A DNA stretch of 43,378 bases from Ilumatobacteraceae bacterium (GTDB lineage Bacteria; Actinomycetota; Acidimicrobiia; Acidimicrobiales; Ilumatobacteraceae): the NCBI GenBank assembly GCA_025358075.1, contig JANYKU010000151.1, positions 1 through 43,378 on the forward strand, written 5' to 3'. The notes below the pieces were generated by a model. That model had not been told where the DNA came from, did no database searches, and was given only the letters and a program-made list of their open reading frames with translations. The translations under genes were made by a program, and so were the position numbers. Below are positions 32,735 to 40,541 of this stretch, piece by piece (position 1 is the first letter of the stretch; each line of letters opens with the position of its first letter).

Positions 32735-35596
32735 ATGTTGCACGTCAGACGCGACGGCGGTTCGGTGGGGTCTCGGCGAGGTAATCGCTCCCGGATGGTG
32801 GCCTTGGTTTCGACCTTCCTACTCCTCTCGGCCGGCATGGTCGTATCGCTGCCAGGTCTCATGAGCGCCAGTGCTACCTCTGGCTCGTCGAGCCATCAGT
32901 CAGGCGGAGGCGGCAGCGGTAACGGCGGCGACGACAACGGCAGCGGCGGGAGCGGCGGCGGAAGCGGTCAAGGCAGTTGCAAGTCTGGCGACGACAAGGG
33001 CGGCGACGACAGCGGTGACGACAAGAGTGGCGGCGATAACTCGGGCAGTGACAGCTCCGGGAGTGACAGCTCCGGCAGCGACACCTCGAAGACATCGTCC
33101 GACAGCGCCAGCATCGCCAGCACCGACAGCAGCAGCACCGACAGCAGTGGCACCGACAGCAGTGGCACCGATCAGAGTGGTGGCAGCAAGAGCGACGACG
33201 ATACGAGCGGCGACAGCAGCGGAAGCCACGATGGAACCGATGATGGCAACGACGACGACGGCGGCGGCAACTGCCTCGCCACGTTGACCCTCAACAAGAA
33301 GGTCATCAATGACAACGGCGGCACGGCAACGATCGCCGACTTCACCCTCACGGCTACTTCGTCGACCGGCGGTGTTGCAGTGATCAGCGGCGTCGACCCC
33401 AACGTCAGCCCGACCGTCGGCATCTCCGCGCAGGTGCCGGTCACCGATACCTATGTTCTCAGCGAGACCAACATGGACGGCTACGACGCTTCGGCTTGGC
33501 ACTGTTCGGCGGGCACCCTCGCAGGTGACGTCCTCACCCTCGCCGCCGGCGACGTTGCCAACTGCACCATCACCAACAACGACACACCCCCACCGCCCGT
33601 GCCGACCACCATCAAGGTCGACAAGCTCCTTCTCGACAACCAGTGGGGCGGCACGCTGGCGGCAGCCGACTTCCAATTGAAGATCGATGGCACCAACGTC
33701 GCTCAGGGCGTCGCGATCGACGTGCTGCCCGGCACGCACGTCATCAGCGAGTTGCAGCGTCCGGGGTATGAGCAAGTCGAGATCGACTGTGTCGACTTGG
33801 CGAACAACACCGCGGCAGTCGCGGTTGCCGGCAGCGTCGAAGTGGCCGAAGGCCAGAACTTCCACTGCATCGTCGCCAACCAAGAGATCCCGCCGATGTT
33901 GACGGTGACCAAGTCCGTCACGAACGACAACGGTGGCACCGCCGTCTCCTCCGACTTCCAGTTGCAGGTTGATGGCGTCGACGCCGGGCAGGGCACGGCG
34001 AACGCAACAGCCGTAGTGGCCGGTACCGCTCACACGGTCGGCGAGGTGCCGACCGCCGGCTACCGGCTGGTCAGCATCGTCTGCACCGACGACGACACCA
34101 ACGCCGCAGTGCCGTACAACAGTGGCGTCACGCTCGCCCTCGGCCAGCACGTGACGTGCAACCTCACCAACGACGACGATCCGATCGACCTGGTCATCAC
34201 CAAGACCAGCGACGGCCTGTCGAAGATCGCCGGTGGAGCGTCGTTCAACTACACCATCACCGTCGACAACCTCGGTCCTCGCGACGCCTCTCCCACGGAG
34301 TCGGTCACGGTCACCGATCAACTTCCCGCCGGTCTGTCTTTCGTGACGGTGCCCTCGAACTGCACCATCGCCGGCCAGACGCTGACATGTGATCTCCTCC
34401 CCGCCGACCTTCACGTGGCCGACGCACCGGTCGTACTCACCGTCACGGTCAAGGCCAACGCCGATGCCGCCAGCGGCACCTACACCAACATGGCCTGGGT
34501 CGACACTCCCGGTGATCCGTCGTGCGTCGGCAACAGCTGCGTGCCGGTATGCAACACCGAGAGCAACAACGTTGCCTGCGCTTCGACCACCATCACCCGC
34601 ACGGCGGGCATCGCCATCGACAAGCACTCCAACGTCACCGGCACGATCAACCCGGGCGCGACGTTCAACTACTTGATCACCGTCAGCAACACCGGCCCAT
34701 CGACGTTCCTCACCGGCATGACGATGACCGACAACCTGCCGGCTGGGCTGAGCTTCGTGTCGATCTCCGCCGCCAGCCCGTGGAGTTGCAACACTGGCCT
34801 GTCGATCCTTTGCGTGTACGGCGGTGTGCTGTTCCCGGGCGCCGCTCCGGTGATCACGATCACGGTGACGGTCGATTTGACGTACACCGGCCCGCCGATT
34901 CACAACGTGGCGACCGCCAACGCGTCGTTCAACACGCCCGCCACCCTGCAGGCGCTCGACACTGCCGCACCCACCGATCCCGGCACCGTCACGGTGACAG
35001 CCACCGATGATGAGACCACACCGGTTGCGCTCATCGCCGACCTCTCGATCGACAAGTCGGTGTCGCAGGCCACGGCCACGGCCGGCGACCAGTTCAACTG
35101 GATCCTCGACATCACCAACCATGGTCCCGACACGGCGACCAACGTCGTGGTCAGCGACACCATCCCTGCCTCGTTCGTGGTGGTCGGTACCTCCCCGACT
35201 GCAGGCCTTTCCTGCACCAACACCGCCAACAGCGTGAGTTGCACGGCGGCGACGCTGGCCAACGGCGCCACAGTTCGCGCCGTGGTTCAGGTTCGAGTCG
35301 TCGCTGCAGCAGCACCCGGTGCCGTCACCAACACGGCAACGGTGGTCGCCGATTCAACCGACCCGAACACCGCCGACAACTCCGACTCGGCGTCGATCAC
35401 CATCACCGCAGCCGGCAGCCAGGCTCCCGTTCCGCCGGCGGCCAGCAGCGGAAGCACCCGTAGCACCAGCGGCATCACGTTGCCTCGTACTGGTAACGGT
35501 TCGCTGACTGCTCCTCTCACCCTCGCCGGCCTCCTGCTATTCGGCGGAATCTCATCGCTCGTCATCGCTCGGCGTCGCCGGGCGGCGACGGCGTAA
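32735..35596 (+). CDS. LPxTG cell-wall-anchored protein with D/S/G-rich stalk, prealbumin-like and DUF11 repeats
   Basis: 953 aa surface protein. Signal peptide: basic start, hydrophobic stretch, likely cleavage after SASA near residue 47. Residues about 48-178 are almost only Gly, Ser, Asp and Thr (GSDSSGSDSSGSD-type repeats). Then follow three prealbumin-like (SpaA/CNA-B-style) domains, each starting with a LT-TK-V-NDNGGT-type strand, to about 480. Three DUF11-type repeats of about 130 residues follow (LVITKTSDG, IAIDKHSNV, LSIDKSVSQ). The C terminus is a sortase signal: LPRTG (916-920), hydrophobic helix and an ARRRR tail. No sortase gene is in the window. SD GGAAGGA at 32723-32729 fixes the ATG. 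Confidence 0.85.
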   Translation: MLHVRRDGGSVGSRRGNRSRMVALVSTFLLLSAGMVVSLPGLMSASATSGSSSHQSGGGGSGNGGDDNGSGGSGGGSGQGSCKSGDDKGGDDSGDDKSGGDNSGSDSSGSDSSGSDTSKTSSDSASIASTDSSSTDSSGTDSSGTDQSGGSKSDDDTSGDSSGSHDGTDDGNDDDGGGNCLATLTLNKKVINDNGGTATIADFTLTATSSTGGVAVISGVDPNVSPTVGISAQVPVTDTYVLSETNMDGYDASAWHCSAGTLAGDVLTLAAGDVANCTITNNDTPPPPVPTTIKVDKLLLDNQWGGTLAAADFQLKIDGTNVAQGVAIDVLPGTHVISELQRPGYEQVEIDCVDLANNTAAVAVAGSVEVAEGQNFHCIVANQEIPPMLTVTKSVTNDNGGTAVSSDFQLQVDGVDAGQGTANATAVVAGTAHTVGEVPTAGYRLVSIVCTDDDTNAAVPYNSGVTLALGQHVTCNLTNDDDPIDLVITKTSDGLSKIAGGASFNYTITVDNLGPRDASPTESVTVTDQLPAGLSFVTVPSNCTIAGQTLTCDLLPADLHVADAPVVLTVTVKANADAASGTYTNMAWVDTPGDPSCVGNSCVPVCNTESNNVACASTTITRTAGIAIDKHSNVTGTINPGATFNYLITVSNTGPSTFLTGMTMTDNLPAGLSFVSISAASPWSCNTGLSILCVYGGVLFPGAAPVITITVTVDLTYTGPPIHNVATANASFNTPATLQALDTAAPTDPGTVTVTATDDETTPVALIADLSIDKSVSQATATAGDQFNWILDITNHGPDTATNVVVSDTIPASFVVVGTSPTAGLSCTNTANSVSCTAATLANGATVRAVVQVRVVAAAAPGAVTNTATVVADSTDPNTADNSDSASITITAAGSQAPVPPAASSGSTRSTSGITLPRTGNGSLTAPLTLAGLLLFGGISSLVIARRRRAATA
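32880..33270 (+). repeat. Low-complexity coding repeat (Gly/Ser/Asp-rich stalk)
   Basis: Imperfect short tandem units such as AGTGACAGCTCCGG (from 33047) and ACCGACAGCAGTGGC (from 33136) encode SGSDSSGSD-like and TDSSG-like runs. Codon choice alternates between agc, tcc, agt and tcg, so the repeat is stronger at protein than at DNA level. Such a stalk would hold the folded domains away from the cell wall. Confidence 0.75.
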
Positions 35597-35607
35597 CAAA
35601 TGTCAGC

Positions 35608-35652
35608 GTGACGTTGCCGGGACCGGAAGGGACGGCCGGCCGGCAACGTCAC
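35608..35652 (+). terminator. Terminator hairpin of the LPxTG gene
   Basis: Perfect 13-base-pair inverted repeat GTGACGTTGCCGG (35608-35620) / CCGGCAACGTCAC (35640-35652) around a 19-base GC-rich loop, starting 12 bases after the stop codon. No U-tract follows. Confidence 0.7.
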
Positions 35653-35684
35653 TGCTGCGCAAGGTGAGGATTGGACGATTTGGC

Positions 35685-35719
35685 TAACGTGACCCCCACG
35701 CCGAGGAACGCGGGGTTAC
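35685..35719 (+). promoter_or_regulatory. Candidate promoter and leader hairpin of acs
   Basis: TAACGT (35685-35690) could be a -10. A hairpin with arms GTGACCCC (35689-35696) and GGGGTTAC (35712-35719) ends three bases before the acs ATG and contains the only SD-like tract (GGGG) at proper distance, so it could mask the ribosome site. Confidence 0.3.
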
Positions 35720-35722
35720 GAC

Positions 35723-37675
35723 ATGAGCGACAACCACAACACCATCGACGATCTGATGCTGGAGAACCGCAAGTTCCCGCCATCGGCACAGTTCAAGCGG
35801 CAGGCCTTGGTGGCCGGCACGGAGTTGTATGACGAAGCGGCCGAGGACTACCAAGGCTTCTGGGCCCGTCAGGCAGCCGATCTGCTGACGTGGTCGACGG
35901 ATTGGAACACGATCTGCGAGTGGAACCTGCCGTACGCGAAATGGTTCCTCGGGGGTCAGCTCAACGTCAGCTACAACTGCCTCGATCGTCATGTCGAAGC
36001 GGGTCGCGGCGACAAGGTGGCGTTCTATTGGGAGGGCGAGCCCGGCGACGCTCGAGTGTTGACGTATGCCGATCTACTCGACGAGGTGCAGCGACTCGCC
36101 AACGCATTGAAAGACCTTGGCGTGCAGCGCGGCGACCGCGTCAACATCTATCTCCCCATGATCCCCGAGGCGGCAGTGGCGATGCTGGCCTGCGCCAGGA
36201 TCGGTGCCGCGCACAGTGTGGTCTTCGGTGGGTTCAGCGCCCAGTCGCTGTCCGACCGCATTAACGACGCCGAAGCCAAGGTACTGATCACCGCGGACGG
36301 CGGGCATCGGCGTGGCGAGGTCTTTCCACTGAAGCCGGCCGCCGACGATGCCCTTGTCAGCGCCCCGACGATCGAGCACGTAATCGTGGTGCGTCGCGGC
36401 GGCAACGACGTGGAGATGGTGACGGGTCGCGATCACTGGTACCACGACCTCATCGCCGCTGCCGACCCCGTGTGTCCGGCCGAGCCGATGGATGCCGAGC
36501 AGTTGTTGTTCCTGCTGTACACCAGTGGCACGACCGGCAAGCCGAAAGGCATCATGCACACGACGGGGGGCTACCTCACCCAGGTCGCCTTCACCCACAA
36601 GTACGTGTTCGATCTGCATCCCGACACCGACGTGTTCTGGTGTACCGCCGATGTCGGCTGGGTCACGGGACACAGCTACATCGTGTACGGGCCGTTGGCC
36701 AACGGGGCGACCAGCGTGATGTACGAGGGCGTTCCGAACTTCCCGGGCAACGATCGCCTGTGGGCGATCATTGAGAAGTACAAGGTCACCAAGTTCTACA
36801 CCGCGCCGACGGCGATTCGCACGTTCATGAAGTGGGGCGCCGCCGAGCCGGAGAAGCACGATCTGTCGTCACTTCGAGTTCTCGGTTCCGTCGGCGAGCC
36901 GATCAACCCCGAGGCCTGGATGTGGTATCACGAGCACATCGGTGCCGGTACGTGCCCCGTCGTCGACACGTGGTGGCAGACCGAGACCGGCGGGATCATG
37001 ATCAGTCCGCTGCCGGGAGCGACGACGACCAAGCCCGGCTCGGCGACGTTCCCATTGCCGGGAATCGGCGTCGAAGTGGTCGACGACTCTGGCAAGAGGG
37101 TCGAGCAAGGCGGCGGTTACCTGACCCTCACCCAACCCTGGCCGGGCATGCTGCGTGGCATCTGGGGCGACCCGCAGCGCTACTTCGACACCTACTGGAG
37201 CCGCTACGAGGGCCGCTACTTTGCCGGCGATGGCTGCAAGCTCGATGACGAGGGCTACCTGTGGTTGCTCGGTCGAGTCGACGACGTCATGAACGTCAGC
37301 GGTCACCGCATCTCGACGACGGAGGTCGAGTCCGCGTTGGTGTCGCATCCCGCGGTCGCCGAAGCGGCTGTCGTCGGAGCGCTCGACGACACCACCGGTC
37401 AGGCGATCATCGCCTACGTCACGTTGCGCGGCGGCAGCGATGTCGACATCGCCGAGCTCCGCGACCACGTGGCGACCGAGATCGGCGCGATCGCCAAGCC
37501 GAAGACGATCTACTTCACCGCCGATCTCCCGAAGACGCGCAGCGGCAAGATCATGCGCCGATTGCTACGCGATGTCGCCGAGGGCCGCAACCTCGGTGAC
37601 ACCACCACGCTCGCCGACGCCTCGGTTGTCGGCGAGTTGCAGCGGCGCGCCGCCGAGGCCACCGTCGAGGATTGA
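35723..37675 (+). CDS. acs: Acetate-CoA ligase (acetyl-CoA synthetase, AMP-forming)
   Basis: Full-length Acs (650 aa) that activates acetate to acetyl-CoA through acetyl-AMP. Adenylate-forming motifs are all present: [11 protein letters not shown] (about residue 267), WWQTETGG (about 417), [29 protein letters not shown] hinge region, and [10 protein letters not shown] with catalytic Lys609, the residue controlled by acetylation in Salmonella Acs. Length and the [18 protein letters not shown]-terminal motif separate it from medium-chain acyl-CoA ligases. ATG 35723 gives the standard N terminus; the SD is weak and lies within a leader hairpin. Probably monocistronic. Confidence 0.95.
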   Translation: MSDNHNTIDDLMLENRKFPPSAQFKRQALVAGTELYDEAAEDYQGFWARQAADLLTWSTDWNTICEWNLPYAKWFLGGQLNVSYNCLDRHVEAGRGDKVAFYWEGEPGDARVLTYADLLDEVQRLANALKDLGVQRGDRVNIYLPMIPEAAVAMLACARIGAAHSVVFGGFSAQSLSDRINDAEAKVLITADGGHRRGEVFPLKPAADDALVSAPTIEHVIVVRRGGNDVEMVTGRDHWYHDLIAAADPVCPAEPMDAEQLLFLLYTSGTTGKPKGIMHTTGGYLTQVAFTHKYVFDLHPDTDVFWCTADVGWVTGHSYIVYGPLANGATSVMYEGVPNFPGNDRLWAIIEKYKVTKFYTAPTAIRTFMKWGAAEPEKHDLSSLRVLGSVGEPINPEAWMWYHEHIGAGTCPVVDTWWQTETGGIMISPLPGATTTKPGSATFPLPGIGVEVVDDSGKRVEQGGGYLTLTQPWPGMLRGIWGDPQRYFDTYWSRYEGRYFAGDGCKLDDEGYLWLLGRVDDVMNVSGHRISTTEVESALVSHPAVAEAAVVGALDDTTGQAIIAYVTLRGGSDVDIAELRDHVATEIGAIAKPKTIYFTADLPKTRSGKIMRRLLRDVAEGRNLGDTTTLADASVVGELQRRAAEATVED

Positions 37676-37733
37676 AGGCGGCCGGCGTCATTTCGGTCTT
37701 AAGGCTTGCGTCAGACGTGCCGATACTGCCTAG

Positions 37734-39836
37734 GTGACGGACGAAGTGGCGAGCCAGCCCGGGGCTGTAGCAACGCGCTCCGAGGATCAAGAAGCGGAGG
37801 CGCCTGCCCCCGACTTGGTCTTGAAGCCGCTCGATTTCCGCCTCAATCTTCAGGCCCGCCTTACCGAGCCAGCCGAGCCGTTGACGAATCTCGACAGCCC
37901 GTCGATTCGCAAGTTGACCTGGGAACATGTCGTGCCTGACCGTCCCGAGGAGCCTGCGCCGAGTGCGGCGGCAACCGTCCCGTTGCCGCCCCCGGCGCAG
38001 GTCCCTCCTCCGCCACCGCCGTCGGCGAACTCGTTCGAGCCGCCAGCCTCGACCGGCCCGGTCAAAGCTGTCGTCGAGGCCCCAGCCGTCGAAGAGATCG
38101 TCGTCGAGGATGTCGTCGTCGTCCACGACGACACCGATTCCAAGGCCAGTCCCGACGTTGTCGCCGAGCGCCCGGTGATCGACGACCACGATGACGATGT
38201 CGGCAAACCGCCCGTCCCGGCCCCGCCGGGTGGTGAGGTCAACCGGTTGGCACTGGTGCCCGATCTGATCGTCGATGATTCGCCGGTCGAGCTCCCGCCG
38301 ATCACACCATCGGGCGGGCCCTACGTCGCTCAGCCATCCGGCGGGCCCTACATCGCTCAGCCGTCCAACGTGTACGTCCCGGTGCTTCCGGAAACCGTCT
38401 TCGTCGCCGCGCCACGTGCGGCCGCCACCAATGTGGCGACGCTCATTGCAGACAACGGTGCTACTCGTCAAAGCCCCCGCAAGAGGCCCAAGGGCCACAT
38501 GCTCCGCAGCTTCATGACCTTGGTGCTCTTGTTCGGGATGCTGGGCGGTGGCGCGTACGCCGCCAAGAAGTACCTCTTGCACAAGGACCAACCGAAGTGG
38601 TCGGCCGACGTCGAACCGTTGGCCACGGAAGTCGCAACGACACGCGGGTTGCAGTTCAAGACCACGCTCGAGGTCACGACACTCCCAGCCGGTGGCTATG
38701 CCACCCGGCTCGCGGCATCGGTGTTCAAGACCCAACCTGGCCGCGCCGAGATCTGGCGTGCGCTCGGACTGCTCAACGGCGGCCTCGACCTCGAGGCGAT
38801 CGGGCGCCAAGCACTGAACGACTCTCCCGCGTTCTACGACCCGGCCACCAAGACGATCTACGTCAGCGACGACCTCAAGCCGTACGAGCATGTGTATCGC
38901 TTCGCGCTCCATCGAGCCTTGGCAACTGCGCTGCTCGACCAGCAGTTCGACTGGAGCACTCGGGTCGCGGCGGCGACGCCTGCCGCCGCGCTGGCGTTGC
39001 GAGCAACGATCGACGGTGACGCCTTGGCCGTGGCCAACTCGCTCGCCGAGAAGGATTCGCCCGACCAATTCGTGCCTGAGTGGCTCACCTTTGTTCAGGG
39101 ACACGGCACCGTTGTGGCGCCCTCGCAATTTGCGGCTGCCGTCGCCGGCCGGTCTGGGGTGGCGATGCGGTCGACGATTTCGCTGATCGCCAACGACCCG
39201 AAAGCGCTGGCCGCGCTCGAGCAGGCCACGCCTGCCAGTGATGCCGTGTTTGATGCGGCCCGGCCGCTGATCTCGACCGTATCCCCGCCCGGCACGCAAG
39301 GAATGATGTTCTGGTACTACGCGCTCGCCGGCAGGATCGACGACACGCAAGCGTGGTCGGCAGCCGCCCATTGGACGGGAGACTCGATGGTCGTGTCGAC
39401 CAGCGCGAGTACCCAATGTGTCGATGTCAAGGTCGCTGCCGACGATGCCGGCGGCGCAGCCCTGCTGCTTGGTGCATTCCAAGCATGGGCGGCCGCCGCG
39501 CCTGCCGAGTCAACGACGACGGTGGTGCCGATCGACGGCAACCAGGTTGCCATTCGGGCGTGCGATCCCGGGGCGGCCGTGGCCGCTCAAGTGCCTGTCA
39601 AAGTTCCCGTGGCGTTCGGTGGCGCGGGAACCGAACGAGCACTGGTGCAGGCGGCCGACAGCGCTGCATCGCAGACGAAAGTGGATCCGGCCTGCCTCAT
39701 CAAGGCGGCACGCCAACGCGGCACAGCGTTGACCTCACCTGCCGACGATCCTCCCGTGCTCGCCGACGGCTGGCAGCCGGCGTACGTGACGGCGAACCTC
39801 GACCTCGCAACCGGGTGCGTGATCACATCCGGGTGA
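37734..39836 (+). CDS. Single-pass membrane protein with degenerate metallopeptidase-like domain
   Basis: 700 aa, not assignable to a named gene. Residues 1-255 are Pro/Val/Asp-rich and probably disordered, with a tandem SGGPYVAQP/SGGPYIAQP (193-210). After a basic KRPKGHMLRS, one membrane helix (about 260-278) leads to an external domain. Residues about 345-430 resemble a family of actinobacterial and Chloroflexota putative peptidases, usually read as FYDP-T, then HELTHALQDQHFDL, then VEGDA. Here the site reads HRALATALLDQQFDW (His393, Arg394, Ala397) and IDGDA, so the zinc-binding HExxH is lost. GTG 37734 is the start; GATACT (37722-37727) six bases upstream may be its -10. Confidence 0.7.
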   Translation: MTDEVASQPGAVATRSEDQEAEAPAPDLVLKPLDFRLNLQARLTEPAEPLTNLDSPSIRKLTWEHVVPDRPEEPAPSAAATVPLPPPAQVPPPPPPSANSFEPPASTGPVKAVVEAPAVEEIVVEDVVVVHDDTDSKASPDVVAERPVIDDHDDDVGKPPVPAPPGGEVNRLALVPDLIVDDSPVELPPITPSGGPYVAQPSGGPYIAQPSNVYVPVLPETVFVAAPRAAATNVATLIADNGATRQSPRKRPKGHMLRSFMTLVLLFGMLGGGAYAAKKYLLHKDQPKWSADVEPLATEVATTRGLQFKTTLEVTTLPAGGYATRLAASVFKTQPGRAEIWRALGLLNGGLDLEAIGRQALNDSPAFYDPATKTIYVSDDLKPYEHVYRFALHRALATALLDQQFDWSTRVAAATPAAALALRATIDGDALAVANSLAEKDSPDQFVPEWLTFVQGHGTVVAPSQFAAAVAGRSGVAMRSTISLIANDPKALAALEQATPASDAVFDAARPLISTVSPPGTQGMMFWYYALAGRIDDTQAWSAAAHWTGDSMVVSTSASTQCVDVKVAADDAGGAALLLGAFQAWAAAAPAESTTTVVPIDGNQVAIRACDPGAAVAAQVPVKVPVAFGGAGTERALVQAADSAASQTKVDPACLIKAARQRGTALTSPADDPPVLADGWQPAYVTANLDLATGCVITSG
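38310..38363 (+). repeat. 27-base tandem duplication in a coding linker
   Basis: Two in-frame 27-base units (38310-38336 and 38337-38363) with three mismatches, encoding SGGPYVAQP and SGGPYIAQP in the disordered N-terminal region of the membrane protein. Confidence 0.85.
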
Positions 39837-39840
39837 CGAG

Positions 39841-39863
39841 TTCGCGGCCTCGTTAGCCGCGGA
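39841..39863. terminator. Bidirectional hairpin between convergent genes
   Basis: CGCGGC (39843-39848) and GCCGCG (39856-39861) form a stem extended by two weak pairs at its base. The seven-base loop contains most of the yajQ stop codon (minus strand, 39855-39853). The gap between the two stop codons is only 16 bases. Confidence 0.5.
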
Positions 39864-40341
39864 AGTTCTCGAACTGCAAGGGGATGCCGAGGTCGGCACC
39901 CTTCAACGTGGCGATGATGCCCTGGAGGTCGTCGCGCTTCTTGCCGGTGACACGAACACTGTCGCCCTGAGTCTGGCTGCTGATGCCTTTGGCGCCCTTC
40001 TCCTTGATCATCTTGTTGATCTCGCGGGCCTTGTCGGATGAGATGCCGACCGCGATGGTCAGCACCTGGCGGACGCTGTTCTGTGTGGCTTCTTCGATCT
40101 TGCCGTAGTCGAGACCCTTCAACGACACACCGCGCTTCACCAACTTCTCCTCGATGACGGTGCGCAGCGCCGCCAATCGGTCTTCGCTGACCGTGCGCAA
40201 TGTGAGCACCAGGTTGGCCTGCTCGATCGAAGAATCGGTGTTCTTGAAGTCGAAGCGAGTGGCGATCTCGCGCTGCGCCTGATCCACGGCATTGCGCAGC
40301 TCCTGCCGGTCGACCTCGGAGACAACATCAAAACTGGGCAT
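39853..40341 (-). CDS. yajQ: YajQ-family nucleotide-binding protein
   Basis: 162 aa protein of the YajQ/DUF520 family with two RNP-like domains. Signatures: MPSFDVVSEVDRQELRNAVDQ at the start, REIATRFDFKNTDSSI, GLDYGKIEEAT and the C-terminal KKRDDLQGIIATLKGADLGIPLQFENFRG block. Some homologues bind cyclic di-GMP, others bind nucleotides or RNA; which applies here cannot be read. The ATG has no SD; a -10-like TAGTCT (40353-40348, minus strand) lies six bases before it, which suggests a leaderless transcript. Divergent from tRNA-Tyr. Confidence 0.94.
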   Translation of the reverse strand: MPSFDVVSEVDRQELRNAVDQAQREIATRFDFKNTDSSIEQANLVLTLRTVSEDRLAALRTVIEEKLVKRGVSLKGLDYGKIEEATQNSVRQVLTIAVGISSDKAREINKMIKEKGAKGISSQTQGDSVRVTGKKRDDLQGIIATLKGADLGIPLQFENFRG

Positions 40342-40347
40342 GCCGTG

Positions 40348-40353
40348 AGACTA
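40348..40353 (-). promoter_or_regulatory. -10 element of yajQ (leaderless)
   Basis: TAGTCT on the minus strand (TANNNT), six bases before the yajQ ATG, no SD. The same layout recurs at several other genes in the window. Confidence 0.45.
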
Positions 40354-40363
40354 GTTGCGCCGC

Positions 40364-40369
40364 TAACCT
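40364..40369 (+). promoter_or_regulatory. -10 element of tRNA-Tyr
   Basis: TAACCT (TANNNT) ends 13 bases before the first base of the mature tRNA, giving a leader of about six bases. It lies within 11 bases of the divergent yajQ -10. Confidence 0.4.
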
Positions 40370-40382
40370 CATCACCCGCAGA

Positions 40383-40465
40383 GGGTCGGTACCCGAGTGG
40401 CCAAAGGGGGTTGACTGTAAATCAACTGGCATAGTCCTACGGAGGTTCGAATCCTTCCCGGCCCA
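40383..40465 (+). tRNA. tRNA-Tyr (anticodon GTA)
   Basis: 83-base tRNA with acceptor GGGTCGG / CCGGCCC, D-arm ending in the GAGTGGCCAAAGGG pattern of class II tRNAs, anticodon loop CTGTAAA (anticodon GTA), long variable arm, and T-arm GGAGG-TTCGAAT-CCTTC. Discriminator A at 40465 and an encoded CCA at 40466-40468. The long variable arm with GTA anticodon is diagnostic for bacterial tRNA-Tyr. Confidence 0.97.
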
Positions 40466-40474
40466 CCACCTGAG

Positions 40475-40504
40475 ATCGCCAGGCTCCCGTCGGGGCCTGG
40501 CGAT
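40475..40504 (+). terminator. Terminator hairpin downstream of tRNA-Tyr
   Basis: Perfect ten-base-pair stem ATCGCCAGGC / GCCTGGCGAT, with an inner CCC/GGG stem. It begins six bases after the encoded CCA, so tRNA-Tyr is probably a single-gene unit. Confidence 0.75.
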
Positions 40505-40541
40505 TGCACGTTCTGAGCAACTCTTCTCACCAACCAGCCCC

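Noticed and set aside
32900..35122. A 740-codon open frame antisense to the LPxTG gene
   Set aside because: Its composition (Gly, Val, Arg, Asp-rich without domains) is what the reverse complement of a high-GC gene gives, and the plus strand has signal peptide, domains, LPxTG and a strong SD.
37551..39482. A 643-codon antisense frame opposite the membrane protein and the end of acs
   Set aside because: Arg/Gly-rich shadow crossing two genes; no promoter or SD, whereas the plus strand shows a membrane helix and domain structure.
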